The notes beneath the pieces were generated by a model, which was not told the origin of the DNA, searched no databases, and saw only the letters and a list, made by a program, of their open reading frames with translations. A stretch of DNA of 64,000 nucleotides, from assembly GCA_964460605.1 (NCBI GenBank), contig CAYWPT010000001.1, positions 62,001 to 126,000 on the forward strand, in the 5' to 3' direction. The translations under genes were made by a program, and so were the position numbers. This DNA comes from CAYFJV01 sp964460605 (GTDB lineage Archaea; Nanobdellota; Nanobdellia; Woesearchaeales; GW2011-AR9). Below, piece after piece: positions 24,651-33,367 of the stretch (position 1 is the stretch's first letter; every line of letters begins with the position of its first letter).

Positions 24651-26207
24651 TCAAGGCTTTATTTTTCCGAAAATCTTGCGAGATTTCCAAAATCCTAGGA
24701 TTTTTACGGCTGTCAGGGTTCCTGCGAAAAGTGCTCCTGCAACACCTGCTGTAAGAATGTCTTGTCCGCTGAGATAGAGATTTTTAATATGAGTTTGTGG
24801 TTTTAGGTTCTGATTGTTGAGTCTTTTGCTAGAATGTTGTAATCCATAAATTTCTCCTTGATTATATTTTGAGAAATATTTTGTACTCAGTGGTGTTGAG
24901 AGCTCATAGTGTGTGATATTATCTTTTGTTTGAGGGTGATGTTTGTAGAGGGTTTCTAAAAGTCTTTGGCTTAATTGTTCTTTGAGGGCTTCATAGTCTT
25001 CTGGCCTGTGTTTCCATTCAGAATCTTCCCACTTTTTGAAAAATTGGTAATTGATAGGTACAATAATTTCTATAGTAGATTTGTTAGGGTATTGTATATC
25101 CCATTGTGGATCTTTTGTTGATGGGAATGAAATGTAAGTTACTGGGAATGGTTGGGTTATGTCTTTTTGTGCTTTTTCGTAGAGTTCATCGAAGTTTTCG
25201 TTATCATATATCCATAAGTTGCTTTGTTTTAGGTTTAATTCTTCTTTTGATTTGTTTAAACCAATGTAAAGACACAAATGTGCTGGTGATGCTTCTAAGG
25301 TTTCTGTATTTGGTATAGGCGTTCTTATGAGTTTGTTTGTGTTATGTAGTCCTACTGTTGAGATAACTCTTTTTGCTTTGATTTTTTTATTTTCTAGTTG
25401 TATTCCAAATGCTTTGTTGTTTGAAACTAGTATTCTGTAGACTTGCGCTCTGGTAACTACTTGTCCACCGTGTTTTTCAATAGTCTTAGTAATTTGTCTT
25501 GCAATTTGTGATGCTCCACCAACCGGATAATATGCTCCTTCAAAATAATGTGATGTGACCATGGAATGGATAGCTAGGTTTGATTTTTTTGGTGGGAGAC
25601 CATAGTCACCCCATTGGCCTGTTAAAACCGCTATAAGGGTTTCATTTTTTGTTAATTTTTTGAGTGTTTCATAAGTGTTTAAGTTGTTGAAATACTTTGC
25701 ATCTTTTGTAAGGTGCTTGTTTAGAAATTTAGGGAGGATTTTTGCTAAAAAATTATCTTTTCTTGTTGTCTGGGCTAATTCTAATAATTGAAAATATTTG
25801 TTTACTGCTTGTTCTTCTTGAGGGAAGTTTTTTTTGAGTTCTTGCTTAAGGTTTTCTTTTCCTTTGATGTATTTGTAATGTTTGTTGTTGATTATGATAG
25901 TGTCGTAGTTGTCTTCTAAAAGGTTCCATTTGATTTGCTTTTCTGAGATGTAGTCAAACATTTTTCTAAAAGGTGAATCTTTTTGTAAGTTACCTAAATA
26001 GTGTAATCCTACATCCCATTCAAAACCTCTTCTTCTAAAAGTATGTGTGAATCCTCCTGCTGTGTGGTGTTGTTCTAATACGAGAACTTTTTGTTTGTGT
26101 TGTGCGAGAATGGATGCTACGGTAAGTCCGGAAATTCCAGAACCAATGATGATAGCATCGTAGTGATCTTTTAATTCTGCTTTGTTTAATGGAGTTCCAA
26201 TGAGCAT
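24651..26207 (-). CDS. RetSat/CrtI-like FAD-dependent oxidoreductase
   Basis: An N-terminal dinucleotide-binding fold (DAIIIGSGISGLTVA at 17-31, followed by VLVLEQHHTAGGFTHTF) leads into the RGFEWDVGLHYLG segment seen in all-trans-retinol 13,14-reductase and carotenoid isomerase/desaturase relatives. The C-terminal FAD-closing motif is NLYLSGQDILTAGVAGALFAG. The family reduces, desaturates or isomerises polyene or isoprenoid chains. No other carotenoid gene is present, so a lipid or quinone substrate is equally possible. Confidence 0.88.
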   Translation of the reverse strand: MLIGTPLNKAELKDHYDAIIIGSGISGLTVASILAQHKQKVLVLEQHHTAGGFTHTFRRRGFEWDVGLHYLGNLQKDSPFRKMFDYISEKQIKWNLLEDNYDTIIINNKHYKYIKGKENLKQELKKNFPQEEQAVNKYFQLLELAQTTRKDNFLAKILPKFLNKHLTKDAKYFNNLNTYETLKKLTKNETLIAVLTGQWGDYGLPPKKSNLAIHSMVTSHYFEGAYYPVGGASQIARQITKTIEKHGGQVVTRAQVYRILVSNNKAFGIQLENKKIKAKRVISTVGLHNTNKLIRTPIPNTETLEASPAHLCLYIGLNKSKEELNLKQSNLWIYDNENFDELYEKAQKDITQPFPVTYISFPSTKDPQWDIQYPNKSTIEIIVPINYQFFKKWEDSEWKHRPEDYEALKEQLSQRLLETLYKHHPQTKDNITHYELSTPLSTKYFSKYNQGEIYGLQHSSKRLNNQNLKPQTHIKNLYLSGQDILTAGVAGALFAGTLTAVKILGFWKSRKIFGKIKP

Positions 26208-26290
26208 ATGTTTTTGTATTGATGGTAGTTAATAAGAATTTGCTGTTTTTAGTAGAAGTTTTTTTAAAATATATTTAGAATTGAGTTTAT

Positions 26291-26653
26291 ATGGATGATT
26301 TAAGAGAAATTGCACTGATGACTTCGAGAGAGTTTGCATCGTATCTAAGTGCTCATGAAACTAATAGAGTTGCCTTTTGTAGAGAACACCATCCAAAATT
26401 TGGAATAAGTCGATCAAGTTTACAAATTATTCTCAGAAATCTTGAACAGGGACACGCATATACATATTTACCAAAGGGAAATGGCCAGAATGGTCCACGC
26501 CATAGTAGGAGCAGCCCAAAAGAGAGAAAAATAAGACTAAAAAGGTTAGCAGTCCTTTATGAAACTCTAGGGCTTGAAAGTGATAATGAGTTGGTAGAAA
26601 AAGTTGCTGAGCGTTGGCCAGAGTTTAATGATTATTATTCTCAAGCAAAGTAG
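26291..26653 (+). CDS. Uncharacterised small basic protein (possible HTH)
   Basis: The 120 residues include a segment SREFASYLSAHETNRVAFCR that could be helix-turn-helix-like, a Gly/Arg-rich middle (KGNGQNGPRHSRSSPKERK) and a helical end. It has an A/T-rich promoter-like TTTAAAATATATTT just upstream and is divergent from the flavoprotein. It overlaps the end of the opposite gene by 29 bp. Function is unknown. Confidence 0.55.
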   Translation: MDDLREIALMTSREFASYLSAHETNRVAFCREHHPKFGISRSSLQIILRNLEQGHAYTYLPKGNGQNGPRHSRSSPKERKIRLKRLAVLYETLGLESDNELVEKVAERWPEFNDYYSQAK

Positions 26654-28745
26654 CTTTTTTTATCTTCAAGTAAGCTGAATTGTTATCTTCTACAATTTCT
26701 GCTTCTTCTATTTTGATTTCTTTTTTGAATAATGGGCAGTTTAAGGTTAATGATTCGAACTCTCCCCCTTCTCCGGCGATGTTTACTCCTAGGTCTTTGT
26801 TGAGTTGTTCTAGTTTGTTTACGTCTTCTTGTGTGATGACTTTGTTGAGCCAATCTTTATTGAGTCCTTCTGCTGCAACTACTGTTAAAATAATTTTGTA
26901 ATTGTTACTTAGTACTTCTTGCATATGTTGTAGCTGAGATTTATGCCATAATGGTGAAAATACTTTGAGGTTGAGGGATTCTGCGATTGCTTCTATTCGA
27001 TCTCTTTGGTATCTTGAGAAAAGAGCACCAGTAACAATACCACCAATATTGTAATGCTCTTTTGCTTTTTGGATTGCTTTTTTTAGGTCTTCGAGTTCTT
27101 CTTCTTTGTTTCCCATTGTTGTTTGAGTGATAATAGGAATATCCATAGCTTCTGCTTGTAAGTCAGTTAATTCAGTTCCTGCAGTTTGAAACATGTAAGA
27201 AAAAGGGTTTTTGCTTTTCATAGTAATAAGACATGCTAATTGGTAATTTTGCTCTTTCATGATTTGTGCAGCTCGTGTTGAGTCTTTTCCAGAAGAGAAG
27301 AGTACTCCTAATTTGAGATTGTGTTTTGGATAGAAGGTTCTCAGGTATGCTGATTTGCTTGAAAAGTCATTTTGTTTTGCTAACTTTTGGATTGCACTAT
27401 CGAATCTTGATCCATATTGTGCAGCTTTCTTTTTTCTCCAAGCGAATTCTTTGCTGATTCCTTTTTCTTCAGCAATTTCTCTTAGAATGACTTTTCCAAA
27501 ATCTTCGTTGAGTTTGTATTGTTCTGGAATTTTTAAAGCGTATTCTACTAGTTCTTTATCTAAGAAAGGTAATCTTAATTCTAAGTTATTATCCATGGTT
27601 AAGACATCATCTCGATATAAGTCTCTTTCATAGATTTTTCTCAAACCAGCTAAGCATTCTTCATTAATATGATTTGCTTGTCTGTGCCTTTGATAGCCTG
27701 CGAAAATTTCCTCACTGCCTAAGCCTGAGAAGATGACTTTGTTTCCGTCTTTTTTAGCTGCTTGAGCTGCTAGGTAGAAGGTTAATGCAACGCCAACTTT
27801 TACTACGTTACTATCTTCAATTAAAGGGACAATGTGTTTGAGGTATTGAGGTATTTCTTCTTGTTTTATCTTAATTATCTTATGATTAAGCTTGAGTTCC
27901 TCTGCAACTTTGATTGCTGGCGCGAGATCTGCTGGTTCAGCATGTTCAGTATCTAAAACTGCAGTATAAGCTGTGAAATCTACTCCTTTTTCTTTGAGAG
28001 TCTTAGCTATGAATGTAGAGTCAATGCCTCCACTGAAAAGAAGAGCCACTTGTTTTTCAGGTATACGTTTTTGGATTGCAGAATCTAATAATTCTTTAGT
28101 TTTAAGCTTAATTTCTTCTTTTTCTTGACTGTGTTCTGGTTTTGTTGTGAAGAAACCTTGTTCCTCTTTTTTGAGGGTTTTAGCTTGAGTATCGTAGTAT
28201 AAAATAGTTCTTGGGTTTAATTCTTGGATATCAAGGTAATTTAAAGATTCTAAGACTTTAGCTTCTGAGCTGAAAGCGAAAGTGTCTTTGTTCCATGAGA
28301 AATGAAGGGGTTTAACGCCGATAAGATCCCTTGCTAAGGCTATTGTATTTCCTTTCCAGTAAGCGAAAGCGTAAACACCATCAAGTTCGTTTAATTTGTT
28401 TGTGTAGAACTTGTCTAAGAATTTAAGCAAAAGTTCAGCATCGTTTGTTGCTTCTAGTTGGTATTTTTCGGCTAATTCCTTCCAATTATAGATCTCGCAA
28501 TTGGCAACTAAAGTTCCTTCTCCTTTGAGTGGTTGCGGGCTGTTTCCTACCACTGCATGCAAGGTGTGTCCTAGGATTGTGTTTCCACTCAATGTGTGTA
28601 ATTCATTTGAACTTTTAGCTGTGATTATTTCAGTTCCGTTGGTGAGTCCACAGGCATCTTTTCCTCTGTTTTGTAATAAAGCTAAAGCTTCTTTTACTTC
28701 TTGTTTAGCTTTCTCTTTTCCAACAATACCAATGATTCCACACAT
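26625..28745 (-). CDS. Asparagine synthetase B-like protein fused to diphthine-ammonia ligase (Dph6) domain
   Basis: Three domains are visible. Residues 2-175 are a class II glutamine amidotransferase (MCGIIGIVG with the catalytic Cys2; NRGKDACGL). Residues about 195-450 are an asparagine-synthetase-like ATP domain (PP-loop LLFSGGIDST at about 235; GLGSEEIFAGY). Residues about 475-700 are a Dph6/ATP_bind_4 domain (VLFSSGKDST at about 483; GIVTGALFSRYQRDRIEAIA; GEGGEFESLTLNCPLF). Dph6 makes diphthamide on elongation factor 2 from diphthine, ATP and ammonium. A fused glutaminase could feed it ammonia, which is inference. TATA-like CTTTTATAAAAC is about 26 bp upstream. Confidence 0.92.
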   Translation of the reverse strand: MCGIIGIVGKEKAKQEVKEALALLQNRGKDACGLTNGTEIITAKSSNELHTLSGNTILGHTLHAVVGNSPQPLKGEGTLVANCEIYNWKELAEKYQLEATNDAELLLKFLDKFYTNKLNELDGVYAFAYWKGNTIALARDLIGVKPLHFSWNKDTFAFSSEAKVLESLNYLDIQELNPRTILYYDTQAKTLKKEEQGFFTTKPEHSQEKEEIKLKTKELLDSAIQKRIPEKQVALLFSGGIDSTFIAKTLKEKGVDFTAYTAVLDTEHAEPADLAPAIKVAEELKLNHKIIKIKQEEIPQYLKHIVPLIEDSNVVKVGVALTFYLAAQAAKKDGNKVIFSGLGSEEIFAGYQRHRQANHINEECLAGLRKIYERDLYRDDVLTMDNNLELRLPFLDKELVEYALKIPEQYKLNEDFGKVILREIAEEKGISKEFAWRKKKAAQYGSRFDSAIQKLAKQNDFSSKSAYLRTFYPKHNLKLGVLFSSGKDSTRAAQIMKEQNYQLACLITMKSKNPFSYMFQTAGTELTDLQAEAMDIPIITQTTMGNKEEELEDLKKAIQKAKEHYNIGGIVTGALFSRYQRDRIEAIAESLNLKVFSPLWHKSQLQHMQEVLSNNYKIILTVVAAEGLNKDWLNKVITQEDVNKLEQLNKDLGVNIAGEGGEFESLTLNCPLFKKEIKIEEAEIVEDNNSAYLKIKKATLLENNNH

Positions 28746-28768
28746 AAGTATGTTTTAGAGAATGGGTT

Positions 28769-29284
28769 TTATAAAAGTTTAGATAGGAATAATTCCCTAA
28801 TCAAAAAAAAGATTATACTACTGATCACTGCAATAAAAACACCAATTAAAATCTTCTCAATTAACTCCTCCCTCTTGTTCTTAAGAGACTTCTTTGAAAT
28901 TGGTTTTCCTTTTGAAAGGTTAATTAACTCACTCCTATCAGTAAAATCGAAGGCATTGAGTTTTATCAACCTAAAAAGAACTGCGTTTTTCTTTCTTCCA
29001 AATTTTTTTGCTAAAAAAGGTATTGTTTTTCTTTCTGAGAATAATTTTAAAAGAAGTTTTGAGTCACTTTCAGGCCATATCCTTCCATGATTAATCGTAT
29101 CTTTCTCTTCAGGAAAACCTAAGAAACCGCTTTTTATCAGCCTATAAGTGATTGCATCAAGATTTCTGTCTAATTTTTTTGCTATATGCTCAATTGATTT
29201 CCCCCCTTCATAGAGTTTTTTAAGTTTTAATAAATCCTGTTTGGACCATGGCCTTCCTAAATTTTCTCTATTAACAATCCTCAT
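28769..29284 (-). CDS. Membrane-anchored protein with two SANT/HTH-like repeats
   Basis: Residues 10-55 and 65-115 are two related three-helix units. Each starts G-R-x-W (GRPWSKQDLLKLKKLYEGGK; GRIWPESDSKLLLKLFSERK), continues with I/L-A-K-K-L/F-x-R and ends with a recognition-like helix (ITYRLIKSGF; VLFRLIKLNAF). This is the layout of Myb/SANT or GcrA-like DNA-binding repeats. After a basic linker there is a C-terminal transmembrane helix (LIGVFIAVISSIIFFLI). It starts 3 bp after the DRG GTPase stop, so they are co-transcribed. It may tether DNA or RNA to the membrane. Confidence 0.75.
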   Translation of the reverse strand: MRIVNRENLGRPWSKQDLLKLKKLYEGGKSIEHIAKKLDRNLDAITYRLIKSGFLGFPEEKDTINHGRIWPESDSKLLLKLFSERKTIPFLAKKFGRKKNAVLFRLIKLNAFDFTDRSELINLSKGKPISKKSLKNKREELIEKILIGVFIAVISSIIFFLIRELFLSKLL

Positions 29285-29287
29285 CTT

Positions 29288-30385
29288 CTAATCCAAATGA
29301 ACCTCAAGAACATCCTCATCAGCCAGTTTATGCCCAAGCATCAATTTCTGTCCTGGATGCTTAGCTGATTTACCCCAGACTCGAGCATACTTGAATCTTT
29401 TAGGAAAATCTCTATGTAACTTATTACACACATCTTTAATAGAAGCAGGTTTAGGAATAATTAAAGGCTCTTTCATGTCAGCTTCTTTACGAGGTTCTTT
29501 CAAATAGATCCGCATGAAATTCATTTTATCAAAAATCATATCTTTCAATTTTACAATATTGATATCTTCATGAGCTGAAATTGCAATATCAGCTTTTATC
29601 TTCTTAGTTACACGACGTAATTCAGCTTTTGATACTAAATCACACTTAGATAAACAAATAATAGCCGGTAGATACTTTTTATTTCCTTCAATACAATCAA
29701 TAAAATCATCAACATCTATTTTACTACGAATCAAAACTTCAGCATTGTTAATACGAAATTCCTGCAAAACTCTTTTCAAAGTATCATCAGGCACATCTAA
29801 TCGAACAGTTTTACCAATTAATAAGCCACCCTTACCTTTTTTCTTGATAAACACTTCTGGCTTGCGCTTATTAATACGAATTCCAGAAATGCGAATCTCC
29901 TTAAGCAAAGCTTCATAATGTACAGGAGTTGTTACATCAACTACCATTAATACTAAATCTGCATTTCTAATTACAGCTAATACTTCTTTCCCTCTACCTT
30001 TTCCTGTAGCTGCTCCTTCAACAATACCTGGAACATCTAAAATTTGAATTTTAGCTAACTTATGGTTCAACATACCCGGAACAACAGAGAGAGTTGTAAA
30101 AGCATAAGCACCAACTTCTGATTCTGTACCAGCCAATTTATTCAATAAAGTACTTTTACCAGCTGATGGGAAACCTAATAACAAGACAGTACCATCACCA
30201 GATTTACGTACTGAATATCCGTGATCTGAAGAACCTGTTTTTTTAGAAGTACGTGTAGCTTCCTTTTCTCTAAGAATAGCGATCTTAGCTTTCACTAAAC
30301 CAATGTGATGTTGGGTCGCCTTATTGTACTTAGTTTTCTTGATCTCGTCTTCGAGCTCTTTGATTCGCTCTTTGTTTGAAGCCAT
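29288..30385 (-). CDS. DRG/Rbg-family GTPase with TGS domain
   Basis: This is the archaeal counterpart of eukaryotic DRG1/2, a translation-associated GTPase. An N-terminal helix-turn-helix region (KERIKELEDEIKKTKYNKAT) leads to G1 LLGFPSAGKSTLLNKL and G3 ILDVPGIVEGA. The DRG-specific S5D2L-like insert (GIRINKRKP to FRINNAEV) precedes G4 CLSKCDL, and a C-terminal TGS domain starts near residue 290. An upstream in-frame ATG would add 42 residues of non-homologous sequence. The ATG at 30385 has AGGT before it and gives the family length of 365 aa. Confidence 0.95.
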   Translation of the reverse strand: MASNKERIKELEDEIKKTKYNKATQHHIGLVKAKIAILREKEATRTSKKTGSSDHGYSVRKSGDGTVLLLGFPSAGKSTLLNKLAGTESEVGAYAFTTLSVVPGMLNHKLAKIQILDVPGIVEGAATGKGRGKEVLAVIRNADLVLMVVDVTTPVHYEALLKEIRISGIRINKRKPEVFIKKKGKGGLLIGKTVRLDVPDDTLKRVLQEFRINNAEVLIRSKIDVDDFIDCIEGNKKYLPAIICLSKCDLVSKAELRRVTKKIKADIAISAHEDINIVKLKDMIFDKMNFMRIYLKEPRKEADMKEPLIIPKPASIKDVCNKLHRDFPKRFKYARVWGKSAKHPGQKLMLGHKLADEDVLEVHLD

Positions 30386-30500
30386 AATATTTACCTGTAA
30401 ATGTGGTGGGTTCCAGAAATCAAAGATTTCTGATAGCCATTTAGGTATAAACACCCAATCCCTCTTAAAAAGCTTTAGGTTAATTATGTGATTGGTAAGA

Positions 30501-30509
30501 TATATAAAC
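30501..30509 (+). promoter_or_regulatory. TATA box of antiporter gene
   Basis: ATATATAAA lies about 30 bp before the ATG at 30535, with a GGCGGAG motif overlapping the start region. Confidence 0.5.
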
Positions 30510-30534
30510 AAGAAAACAATTATTCTAGGCGGAG

Positions 30535-31821
30535 ATGGCAGATTATGTTACATTGAGTCTATTAGGTATTAGTTTAATTCTCCTATTCGGATTCTTCTCA
30601 GAATTTGTATTTAGAAGGTTCGGAATTCCGGATGTATTATTCTTAATTGCACTAGGTTTTGGATTAGGTCCTTATGCATTAAAGTACCTCTCTCCAGATC
30701 AGTTTGCAGGAGCTGCACCCATTTTTACCACTTTCACCTTACTCTTTTTATTATTCGATGGTGCCTTTAACATAAATCTAAAATCTTTGATACGAGAATT
30801 TTCTCATTCTTTCTTACTAACAACTTTTAATTTTGTTATCTCTTCATTACTCATTGCAGGGATTATGTATTTTTTTCAATTTCCAATTTCATCAGCACTC
30901 TTCACAGGTTTTGCATTAGGTGGTGTTTCTTCAGCTTTCGTGATACCAGTATTACAAGGAATGGATGTAAAAGGAAAGATTTATTCTCTCTTAGCTTTAG
31001 AATCTGCATTAACAGATGTTTTTTGTATCGTTTTTGCAATCACTGTTATTGAAGTGATTCAATTAGGAACCTTGAGTGCGCAAACATTATTTTCATCAAT
31101 CGTTTCTTTATTCGCTATTGCAATGCTCATCGGAGTTATTGCAGGAATTTTATGGATCATATTAGTACTCAAAGTTTTCAAAGAACACAATTATATGATG
31201 ACTATCGCTTTTCTTATCTTAATCTATGTGGTTACACAATTCCTAGGTGGGAACGGAGCGATCGCAACTTTATTCTTTGGTTTAATGTTGAACAACTCAA
31301 AACAACTCACGCATCTTACCAAAGAAATCTCTGGTGAAAATAATAAGAAGAAAACTAAAAAACAAAGGAAAGAAGATGCACCTACAAGCGTTACTACAAA
31401 GAACGAACAATTCTTTTACAGACAAATTTCATTTTTCTTAAAAACATTCTTTTTCGTGTACATTGGAATTTTAATTGATCTGAGCGATATGAAAGCTTTA
31501 ATGATTGGTATTATTCTCTCCTTCATTTTAATGGGAGCAAGATATGCATCATTTATTCTTACCAAAGAGTTTGAATCCTTTAACAGAAAATTAGTAAATG
31601 TGATTTTCGCTAGAGGTTTAGCTGCAGCAGCTATCGCTCAAATTGCAATCTCTAACGGAATTGCTGGCGCTGACTTTATAGCGAAGGTGATTTATGTAAC
31701 TATTACTGGAACAATTATCTTAAGTTCACTGAGCGTATTTGTTATTAAAGTTCAAAAAAATAAAGCTGATTTATTAGTTAAAGCTCCTAAAAGAAAAAAA
31801 GGGGAAAAAACACTTTCTTAG
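30535..31821 (+). CDS. Cation:proton antiporter (CPA family)
   Basis: The polytopic protein has about 11-12 helices and the CPA pattern: FGIPDVLFLIALGFGLGP in the early helices, FALGGVSSAFVIPVL, and the ion-site motif LALESALTDVF with the key Asp preceded by Thr (ESxxTD). It probably exchanges Na+ or K+ for H+. A Lys-rich cytoplasmic loop (about 275-290) and a basic C terminus replace the regulatory domains of longer relatives. Together with a Na+-type ATPase ring it suggests sodium cycling. Confidence 0.9.
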   Translation: MADYVTLSLLGISLILLFGFFSEFVFRRFGIPDVLFLIALGFGLGPYALKYLSPDQFAGAAPIFTTFTLLFLLFDGAFNINLKSLIREFSHSFLLTTFNFVISSLLIAGIMYFFQFPISSALFTGFALGGVSSAFVIPVLQGMDVKGKIYSLLALESALTDVFCIVFAITVIEVIQLGTLSAQTLFSSIVSLFAIAMLIGVIAGILWIILVLKVFKEHNYMMTIAFLILIYVVTQFLGGNGAIATLFFGLMLNNSKQLTHLTKEISGENNKKKTKKQRKEDAPTSVTTKNEQFFYRQISFFLKTFFFVYIGILIDLSDMKALMIGIILSFILMGARYASFILTKEFESFNRKLVNVIFARGLAAAAIAQIAISNGIAGADFIAKVIYVTITGTIILSSLSVFVIKVQKNKADLLVKAPKRKKGEKTLS

Positions 31822-31860
31822 ATGCAAAAGATTTAAAAGACTCAAGATAGATATAAGCTT

Positions 31861-32397
31861 ATGACGCCATTTATTGAGCTCATTAAAAGTTACTTTTACC
31901 AAATCATTGTAGGATTTATTATGCTCCTTATTGGTTTTGGATTAGGAGTATTAGCAAAAAAATTCAGTAAGAAAGGACTCAAAGAGTTAGGTTTTAATAG
32001 AATTCTAAGAATTATTAACCTTCCTTATAATGGAGAAGAAATTATCAGTTCTTTATTATCTTACATTATTTATTTGATCACTGTTATCTTTTTCCTACAA
32101 CAATTAGGAATCACCAGTATTGTACTTTACTTAGTTTTAGGAGCTGTGCTTATGATTATCACTTTAAGCTTTGTAGTAGGACTTAAAGATGTGGTTCCAA
32201 ACTTTATTGCAGGATTAATCATTAAGAGTAAAGAACATATGAAAGCGGGTCACAGAGTAGATGTGAAAGAGATCCATGGACGTATTGAAAAGATTGGTTA
32301 TTTGGAAACTGAAATTAAAACAGTACATGGAGATATTTTGTATGTTCCGAACACTTTATTCATTAAATCAAAAGTATTGCTTAGAAAAAAGGATTAA
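31861..32397 (+). CDS. Small MscS-like mechanosensitive channel
   Basis: The 178-aa protein has an N-terminal membrane helix, two more hydrophobic segments and the MscS core: a pore-lining region, FVVGLKDVVPNFIAGLIIKS, then a short beta domain (VDVKEIHGRIEKIGYLETEI; VPNTLFIKSKV). The large C-terminal vestibule domain of typical MscS is missing. It is likely an osmotic safety valve, and its short form may assemble with a partner. It overlaps the end of the opposite gene by 4 bp. Confidence 0.85.
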   Translation: MTPFIELIKSYFYQIIVGFIMLLIGFGLGVLAKKFSKKGLKELGFNRILRIINLPYNGEEIISSLLSYIIYLITVIFFLQQLGITSIVLYLVLGAVLMIITLSFVVGLKDVVPNFIAGLIIKSKEHMKAGHRVDVKEIHGRIEKIGYLETEIKTVHGDILYVPNTLFIKSKVLLRKKD

Positions 32398-32636
32398 GCA
32401 CGCATTCCTTCTAAACTAGAAATAACATCCCATAACATTGTTTTAATGTAAGAAGGTACGCCTTTGTTGTTGATATCTTCTAATTCTAAAATTGCTTTTT
32501 CAACACGTAAAGATTCTTCTTCTTCTTCTTTGAGAATTTTAACAACTTTATCAATATCTTCTTTTAGTTTTTTACTAGCATCTTGATCTTCTTTGATCAT
32601 TTGTAATGCTTCAAAAATTTCTTCGTCAATTTGCAT
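32394..32636 (-). CDS. UPF0147 family protein
   Basis: The 80-aa helical acidic protein shows the archaeal UPF0147 pattern (EEEEESLRVEKAILELEDIN, then PSYIKTMLWDVISSLE). The ATG at 32636 follows the prefoldin stop by one base and is preferred to a start inside the prefoldin gene. UPF0147 has no known function. Coupling to prefoldin suggests a proteostasis or translation link. Confidence 0.85.
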   Translation of the reverse strand: MQIDEEIFEALQMIKEDQDASKKLKEDIDKVVKILKEEEEESLRVEKAILELEDINNKGVPSYIKTMLWDVISSLEGMRA

Positions 32637-32637
32637 C

Positions 32638-32952
32638 TTATTTAATTTTCTTCTCTGGAATTGCATCTTTTTGCAAATCAGTGATAGATTTCTTTAAAGT
32701 TTCTTCTTGTTGCTCAATAGTCACTTTTCTTGTATCAAGAACTTTTTTTCTTTCCTCTAAATCTTTGATTAAACTTTCCTTATTTTTAGAGATCATTAAT
32801 TTTCCCACAATTTTGTAAGTTTGAGTGCTTGATGGAAGTTCTTTTAGTGCAGAATCAAGTTCTAGAATTTCTTGCTGTACTTGCTGCTTTTGCATCATGT
32901 ACTGCTGAAGATTTTGTTGCAATAATTGTAATTGCATAATACTATCTGACAT
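32638..32952 (-). CDS. pfdB: Prefoldin subunit beta
   Basis: Two long coiled-coil helices flank a beta-hairpin (ELPSSTQTYKIVGKLMISKN, with the conserved VG-x-LMI) in a 104-aa protein. Prefoldin is a hexameric chaperone that delivers unfolded proteins to the thermosome. Confidence 0.95.
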   Translation of the reverse strand: MSDSIMQLQLLQQNLQQYMMQKQQVQQEILELDSALKELPSSTQTYKIVGKLMISKNKESLIKDLEERKKVLDTRKVTIEQQEETLKKSITDLQKDAIPEKKIK

Positions 32953-33011
32953 ATTAAAAAATTCCCGTAATTTTTTATGTGCAAATAAGCCTTACCTGCT
33001 TATTTTGCATC

Positions 33012-33146
33012 TTATCTTGCTTTTACCTTAGCAGACGTTGATCTTGTCTTATGGACCATCTTGCCACCGCAGTAAGGGCATCTAACTCTTGTTGCAGTGT
33101 ATTCTTCGTCCACTTTTTTGTCGCAATGAAAGCATTTATATTCCAT
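33012..33146 (-). CDS. rpoP: DNA-directed RNA polymerase subunit P (Rpo12)
   Basis: This 44-aa gene was found by direct reading. It encodes MEYKCFHCDKKVDEEYTATR, then VRCPYCGGKMVHKTRS and a basic tail. The two CxxC pairs form the zinc ribbon of subunit P, which links RpoB and RpoC assemblies. It starts one base after the eL43 stop. Confidence 0.93.
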   Translation of the reverse strand: MEYKCFHCDKKVDEEYTATRVRCPYCGGKMVHKTRSTSAKVKAR

Positions 33147-33147
33147 T

Positions 33148-33345
33148 TTATTTAACTGTGTATGCCTTACCAGTAAACTTGTTCAAGCATTTTCTACATT
33201 CCCAAATTCCAACTGCTAATCTTTTAACAGCATCTTTGTTACAATGAGGACACTTATGTTTTCTCCTCTGTTCAGCTTCGATCTTAGCAAAAGACTTCTT
33301 AGGTCTTCTCCCATATCTTGCTCCAAATCTTTTTACTGATGACAT
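33148..33345 (-). CDS. rpl37ae: Large ribosomal subunit protein eL43 (L37Ae)
   Basis: The 65-aa zinc-ribbon protein has the conserved start KRFGARYGRRPKKSFAKIE and Cys pairs CPHC and CRKC, separated by a 15-residue segment. It precedes rpoP and prefoldin beta in the order usual for archaea. Confidence 0.96.
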   Translation of the reverse strand: MSSVKRFGARYGRRPKKSFAKIEAEQRRKHKCPHCNKDAVKRLAVGIWECRKCLNKFTGKAYTVK

Positions 33346-33367
33346 ATTTTTCTCCTTGAATATAAAA

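Noticed and set aside
30386..30511. N-terminal extension of the DRG GTPase
   Set aside because: The 42 residues do not resemble the family, and a good ribosome-binding motif precedes the internal ATG.
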